Shown in pieces: positions 60,451 through 64,000 of a DNA stretch of 64,000 nt. Made by a program: the position numbers and the translations under genes. The stretch comes from Streptomyces sp. Root1304 (GTDB taxonomy: Bacteria > Actinomycetota > Actinomycetes > Streptomycetales > Streptomycetaceae). The notes under the pieces are model-generated. The model saw only the letters and a list, made by a program, of their open reading frames with translations. It was not told where the DNA came from and searched no databases. Location of the stretch: contig NZ_LMEP01000001.1 of the NCBI RefSeq assembly GCF_001426405.1, positions 872,519-936,518 on the forward strand. The letters are read 5' to 3'. Each line of letters opens with the position of its first letter. Within the stretch, counting starts at the first letter, position 1.

Positions 60451-60879
60451 TCAGCTCCAGTCGCGCGACCGGCGGGTCTTCTTCGTCTCCGAGCGCTGTT
60501 TCTTCTCCCGCAGGCGGCGTTCGTTGATGCCCCGGGGGATCTTCGTCGGTCTGCGGGGCTTCGGTGGCGGGGCCGTCGCCTCGGCGAGCAGGGCGGCGAG
60601 GCGGACCGCCGCCGTCTCGCGGTTGCGCCACTGGGAGCGGTGCTCCGAGGCGCGGACCGTCACGACGCCGTTGACCAGGCGGGACGCCAGGCGCTCCAGG
60701 GCGCGGGCCTTCCACACCTCGGGCAGCGACTCCGTGGCGGCGAGGTCGAAGCGCAGCTCGACCTGGGAGTCGCTGGTGTTCACATGCTGTCCGCCCGGGC
60801 CCGAGGAACGCGAGAAACGCCACTGGAGCTCGGCCTCGGGAAGCGAGACGGAGCCGCGAATGGGATACGGACCGGACAT
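60451..60879 (-). CDS. arfB: ArfB-like alternative ribosome-rescue factor
   Basis: The 142-residue protein carries the release-factor GGQ loop in RFSRSSGPGGQHVNTSDSQV, then VTVRASEHRSQWRNRETAAV, and a basic C-terminal tail (LREKKQRSETKKTRRSRDWS) that enters the empty mRNA channel in ArfB. It hydrolyses peptidyl-tRNA on stalled ribosomes. Length agrees with the family. ATG 60879 is chosen; ATG 60888 is also in frame. Confidence 0.9.
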   Translation of the reverse strand: MSGPYPIRGSVSLPEAELQWRFSRSSGPGGQHVNTSDSQVELRFDLAATESLPEVWKARALERLASRLVNGVVTVRASEHRSQWRNRETAAVRLAALLAEATAPPPKPRRPTKIPRGINERRLREKKQRSETKKTRRSRDWS

Positions 60880-61002
60880 GCCCTCCATGTTCCCCGCACA
60901 GGGCCATCGGAGTCATCCTGTTTTCGCACGGAAGCTTCCGGGAACCGCCGGGCGCTCACGCGCGTTCCTCCAGGCAAGACATCACGATGAAAGGGACTTT
61001 CC

Positions 61003-61578
61003 ATGGCTGTGAGCCTGTCCAAGGGCGGCAACGTCTCCCTGACCAAGGAGGCCCCCGGCCTCGCCGCCGTCACCGTGGGCCTCGGCTGGGACGTCCGTAC
61101 GACCACCGGCACGGACTTCGACCTCGACGCCTCCGCCATCGGTGTGGACGCCGCGGGCAAGGTCGCGTCCGACGCGCACTTCGTCTTCTTCAACAACAAG
61201 TCGACGCCCGACCAGACCATCGTGCACACCGGTGACAACCGCACCGGCGAGGGCGGCGGCGACGACGAGCAGATCAACGTCAACCTCGCGGCCCTCCCGC
61301 CGAACGTCGACAAGATCGTCTTCCCGGTCTCCATCTACGACGCGGTGAACCGCTCGCAGAACTTCGGCCAGGTGCGCAACGCGTACATCCGCATCGTCAA
61401 CCAGGCCGGCGGCGCCGAGCTCGCGCGCTACGACCTCTCCGAGGACGCCGCCGTCGAGACCGCCATGGTCTTCGGCGAGCTGTACCGCAACGGTGCCGAG
61501 TGGAAGTTCCGCGCGGTCGGCCAGGGCTACGCCTCGGGCCTGGAGGGCATCGCCCGCGACTTCGGCGTCAACCTCTGA
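61003..61578 (+). CDS. TerD-family calcium-binding stress protein
   Basis: The 191-residue protein starts [20 protein letters not shown] and has the calcium-site residues in [20 protein letters not shown] and [20 protein letters not shown], then [20 protein letters not shown]. TerD proteins are linked to tellurite and stress resistance and, in Streptomyces, to development. Several paralogues usually exist. The ribosome site is GAAAGGGA. A strong terminator follows. Confidence 0.94.
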   Translation: MAVSLSKGGNVSLTKEAPGLAAVTVGLGWDVRTTTGTDFDLDASAIGVDAAGKVASDAHFVFFNNKSTPDQTIVHTGDNRTGEGGGDDEQINVNLAALPPNVDKIVFPVSIYDAVNRSQNFGQVRNAYIRIVNQAGGAELARYDLSEDAAVETAMVFGELYRNGAEWKFRAVGQGYASGLEGIARDFGVNL

Positions 61579-61595
61579 TCCTTCGCACACAGGTG

Positions 61596-61627
61596 GAGCC
61601 CCGGCCGGGAAGTCCCGGCCGGGGCTC
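61596..61627. terminator. Terminator of the terD gene, perfect 15-bp stem
   Basis: GAGCCCCGGCCGGGA (61596-61610) pairs with 61613-61627. Its 3' edge touches the -10 box of the next gene. Confidence 0.85.
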
Positions 61628-61633
61628 TACCCT
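61628..61633 (+). promoter_or_regulatory. Putative -10 box for a leaderless GNAT transcript
   Basis: TACCCT begins at the base after the terD terminator stem and ends 6 nt before GTG 61640. Confidence 0.5.
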
Positions 61634-61639
61634 GTGCGC

Positions 61640-62203
61640 GTGATCGTCGAAGCCCTCGCCCCCAAGGCCCTGGAGGACGGCGCCGCGCTCCCCGGCGCGC
61701 TGCTGACCGAGCTCACCGCGCTGTACGCCTCCAACGAGGAGTTCCACCAGCTCAGTGGCGACTTCCCGGACCCGTCCGACGTCCGGCCCGAGCAGATCGC
61801 GGCCACCCTCGCCGAGGAGCTGGCCCAGCCCGGCTCCGAGGTCCTCCTCGCCCGCTCCGAGGGCCGGCTCGTGGCGGTCGCCGTGACCCTCGCCCACCAC
61901 CCCGACCCGGCCGATCCCGACCCCTGGCTGGGGCTTCTGATGGTCCACGGGGACGTCCGCCGCTCGGGCCACGGCCGCCGGCTCGCCGCGTACGTCGAGG
62001 ACCGCTTCCGCGCCGCCGGCCGCACGGGTCTGCGGCTCGCCGTCCTGGAGAACAACCCGAAGGCGCTAGCCTTCTGGACCTCCCTCGGCTACGAGGAGAC
62101 CGCCCGCCGCCGGGACCGCGCGCTCGACCGCCCGTGCGTGGTCCTGCGCAAGAGCCTCGCGGAGAACACGCCTCAGAGCCTGTCTTCCGGATCAGCCCCC
62201 TAA
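61640..62203 (+). CDS. GNAT-family N-acetyltransferase
   Basis: The 187-residue protein has one GNAT domain: VLLARSEGRLVAVAVTLAHH, WLGLLMVHGDVRRSGHGRRL with the acetyl-CoA loop RRSGHGRR, and LRLAVLENNPKALAFWTSLG, YEETARRRDR. The substrate is unknown. GTG 61640 is chosen for its -10 spacing; GTG 61634 is in frame two codons upstream. The stop overlaps the stop of the convergent aminopeptidase by three bases. Confidence 0.85.
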   Translation: MIVEALAPKALEDGAALPGALLTELTALYASNEEFHQLSGDFPDPSDVRPEQIAATLAEELAQPGSEVLLARSEGRLVAVAVTLAHHPDPADPDPWLGLLMVHGDVRRSGHGRRLAAYVEDRFRAAGRTGLRLAVLENNPKALAFWTSLGYEETARRRDRALDRPCVVLRKSLAENTPQSLSSGSAP

Positions 62204-63612
62204 GGGGCCGTCGGACGTTCGTCGCCGTACAGCCACACGTCCCACAGGGAGTCCAGGTTCCGGCCCGCCACGGATTCCGCGTAGGCGGTGAAGTCGGCCG
62301 TGGTGGCGTTGGCGTGGCGGTACTTCGCCGGCCAGCCGCGGAGGATCTCGTCGAAGACCGCGTCCCCGACCGTCTCCCGCAGCTTGTGCAGGACCATCGC
62401 GCCCCGCTGGTAGACCGGCGGGTCGAAGAGGTTCTCGGCGGTGGGCGGCGCGGCCGGCGGGAAGGCCCAGTTGGCCTCCTGGGCGAACGCCCGCTCGAAG
62501 TGCGTCCGCGCGGGGACGTGTTCGTACTCCTCCGTGTAGAGCCACTCCGCGTACGTCGCGAAGCCCTCGTTCAGCCACAGGTCCCGCCAGCTCGCGGGCG
62601 TCACCGAGTTCCCGAACCACTGGTGGGCCAGTTCGTGGACGAGTGTCGTCCGGTCGAAGGAGGCGGCGGGGAAGACGGGACGCGTCTGGGTCTCCAGGGC
62701 GTAGTCGAGGGTGCCGTCGGCGGTGACCGTCGCCCCGGCGGCCGAGAAGGGGTACGGGCCGAAGCGCCGGACCTGCCGGGCGAGGATCTGCGGGACCTCG
62801 TCCCGCAGCGCCGCACTCCGCGCGGCAACCGACCGCTCGGCGGCGGTCAGGACCGGCACCGCCGGGTCGGGGGTGCTCGCCGCCTTCGTCTCGTACCGGC
62901 CGATCGCGACCGTCGCCAGATAGCTCGCCATCGGTTCCGGCGCGTGCCACACCGTGGTGACCCGGCCGTCCGGCTCCGTCCGGCGGGCCGTCCTGACCCC
63001 GTTCGAGAGCGCTTCGAGCCCGGCGGGGACGGTCAGGGTGATGTCGTACGCGGCCTTGTCGGAGGGGTGGTGGTTGCCGGGGAACCAGGTCATGGAGCCG
63101 GTCGGCTCGCCGACCGCGACCGCCCCGTCGGCCGTCCGCAGCCAGCCCTCCTCCGAGCCGTCCGCGTCCGTGACCCGCTCGGGCACACCCGCGTACCTGA
63201 CGACCGTCCGGAACTCCGCGCCCTCCCGGATCTCCTCGCGCGGCCTGAGCGTCAGCTCGTTCCCCGCCCGGTTGGCCGCCGCGGGCGCGCCGTCGACGGT
63301 CGTCCCCTCGACGGTGAGGCCCGCCAGGTCGAGGTTGAAGGCGCTCAGGTCCTGCGTGGCGCGGGCGGTGATGTCGGCGGTCCCGGTGAGCCGCCCGGTC
63401 CCGGGGTCGTACGCGAGGTCCAGGGCGTAGTGCCGGACGTCGTAGCCGCCGTTCCCCAGCTTCGGGAAGTACGGGTCGCGCACCCCGGCCGCCCCGGGCG
63501 TACCTCTGACACCACCGGTGGCACCGGTGCAGCCGCCCGCGAGCAGCGCGAGGGCGACGAGGGCGGCGGCGAGGCCGCCGGTGACGGTTCCGGTGCGGTG
63601 GCGCTGGATCAC
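62200..63612 (-). CDS. Secreted M1-family aminopeptidase lipoprotein
   Basis: The 470-residue zinc peptidase has a lipobox LAGGC (Cys28), an N-terminal beta domain (YDVRHYALDLAYDPGTGRLT, VPTG-like segment EPTGSMTWFPGNHHPSDK), and the active site HELAHQWFGNSV with the downstream Glu in LWLNEGFATYAEWLY. The usual GxMEN exopeptidase loop is not obvious (LDYALETQTRPVF instead, the LETQ form of the short M1 group). It lacks the long C-terminal domain of PepN and is anchored outside the membrane. Confidence 0.9.
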   Translation of the reverse strand: MIQRHRTGTVTGGLAAALVALALLAGGCTGATGGVRGTPGAAGVRDPYFPKLGNGGYDVRHYALDLAYDPGTGRLTGTADITARATQDLSAFNLDLAGLTVEGTTVDGAPAAANRAGNELTLRPREEIREGAEFRTVVRYAGVPERVTDADGSEEGWLRTADGAVAVGEPTGSMTWFPGNHHPSDKAAYDITLTVPAGLEALSNGVRTARRTEPDGRVTTVWHAPEPMASYLATVAIGRYETKAASTPDPAVPVLTAAERSVAARSAALRDEVPQILARQVRRFGPYPFSAAGATVTADGTLDYALETQTRPVFPAASFDRTTLVHELAHQWFGNSVTPASWRDLWLNEGFATYAEWLYTEEYEHVPARTHFERAFAQEANWAFPPAAPPTAENLFDPPVYQRGAMVLHKLRETVGDAVFDEILRGWPAKYRHANATTADFTAYAESVAGRNLDSLWDVWLYGDERPTAP

Positions 63613-63624
63613 GTAACGATCCTA

Positions 63625-63710
63625 AGCAGGACGGATCAGGTATCCGCCCCAAGCGGGACGGATCGCGTATCGGCCCGGGACGGATCGTGTATCGGCCCCG
63701 AGCGGGACGG
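63625..63710. repeat. Short tandem repeats upstream of the aminopeptidase gene
   Basis: Three to four units of about 24-27 bp share GGACGGATC-NN-GTATC and a CGGCCC end. They begin about 12 bp upstream of the leftward aminopeptidase start, in its promoter region. The remaining 63711-63770 shows nothing else. Confidence 0.65.
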
Positions 63711-63770
63711 AAGCGGAATCCGCCGCGGAAAGCGGGATCGGGATACGGAAAAGGTTCGGGACACGGAAAA

Positions 63771-63808
63771 GGTGATGGCGCCCGGCGGGGGATCCGGGCG
63801 CCATCACC
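63771..63808. terminator. Terminator of the HbpS-like gene
   Basis: GGTGATGGCGCCCGG (63771-63785) pairs exactly with CCGGGCGCCATCACC (63794-63808) over 8 nt. It lies 58 bp past the stop of the leftward edge gene. Confidence 0.8.
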
Positions 63809-63866
63809 AGCTGTGGGGTCGGCCGGTCGCGAGGTCGACCGCGAGGTCGACCTGCCGGCCTTCCGG

Positions 63867-64000
63867 TTACTTGCCGAGCGTGGCGACGCCGGCCTGGGCG
63901 AACTTCTCGTCGAGGTCGCCGGAGGGGGCGCCCGCGACACCGATGCCCGCGATGGGCGCGCCCTTGGCGGTCACCGGGGCGCCGCCGGCGAGGAAGAGGG
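63867..64000 (-). CDS. Heme-binding HbpS/GlcG-family protein, C-terminal part only
   Basis: Forty-three codons before the stop (TTA at 63867-63869 on this strand) read PLFLAGGAPVTAKGAPIAGI, GVAGAPSGDLDEKFAQAGVA and TLGK. The GGxP...G..GAIGV-type loop and the DEKFAQAGVA end are typical of GlcG/HbpS proteins, which bind heme or cobalamin-like ligands. The start lies outside the window, so export and regulation cannot be judged. Confidence 0.8.
   Translation of the reverse strand, partial: LFLAGGAPVTAKGAPIAGIGVAGAPSGDLDEKFAQAGVATLGK

Overview
The window is a 64 kb piece of a Streptomyces-type chromosome. The evidence is very high GC, strong third-position G/C bias, common GTG/TTG starts, GTGA start-stop overlaps, SARP, BTAD, XRE and GntR regulators, twin-arginine and lipobox signals, DasR-type operators and a CIRCE-controlled groEL2. 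Both edges cut genes: a secreted protein at 1-517 and an HbpS/GlcG-like protein at 63867-64000. I saw no rRNA, tRNA or CRISPR array.

Layout. 0.8-2.7 kb: a Cmx-type efflux pump and a chloramphenicol 3-O-phosphotransferase. 2.7-8.6 kb: the most unusual locus. A SARP regulator is divergent from an S8 protease fused to a PatG-like (cyanobactin-type) domain, followed by four small peptide genes (two near-identical) and a hemopexin-repeat/LAS-peptidase-like protein; it looks like an undescribed RiPP-like system. 9.4-12.8 kb: a MurNAc operon (RpiR regulator, MurQ, EIIBC permease). 12.9-18.4 kb: hydrolase, Eis-type acetyltransferase, lipoprotein, possible orphan immunity protein, HD phosphohydrolase. 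18.7-21.6 kb: a graspetide cluster (two helper genes, precursor, ATP-grasp ligase, PIMT-like methyltransferase), chained by overlapping starts and stops. 21.7-30.2 kb: aldo-keto reductase, solute-binding-like protein, a KamA-fold protein without the radical-SAM cysteine motif, a methyltransferase, an SRPBCC protein and a coupled pair of secreted beta-rich proteins.

30.4-39.2 kb is core: groEL2, a cold-shock gene, a CysO-like sulfur carrier with threonine synthase, glucosyl-3-phosphoglycerate synthase, a sortase-type surface protein and OtsA. 39.2-48.0 kb lies between otsA and otsB and looks inserted: it opens with the last 28 codons of a decayed IS transposase, then a RepL-like replication protein with perfect palindromes upstream, an XRE/TPR regulator, a resolvase-like remnant, a GRDP-like protein, a methyltransferase, an HxlR/oxidoreductase pair and an M6 protease. 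48.2-64 kb returns to core: otsB, a sugar-binding lipoprotein divergent from nagK-nagA-pfkB with two DasR sites between, a CdgB-like diguanylate cyclase, flavin reductase, a second copy of the graspetide helper pair next to two coupled UTRA/GntR genes, an ArfB-like factor, TerD, GNAT and a secreted M1 aminopeptidase.

The parts connect. MurNAc import and MurQ make GlcNAc-6-P, which the NagA at 51.8 kb deacetylates, while NagK and DasR sites feed the same pool. GpgS, OtsA and OtsB supply the compatible solutes glucosylglycerate and trehalose. Several genes (cpt, otsA, the XRE gene, flavin reductase, GNAT) have a TANNNT box exactly 6 nt before the start codon, which points to leaderless transcripts. 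Family calls come from reading the translations and from memory of the families; no database search was run.
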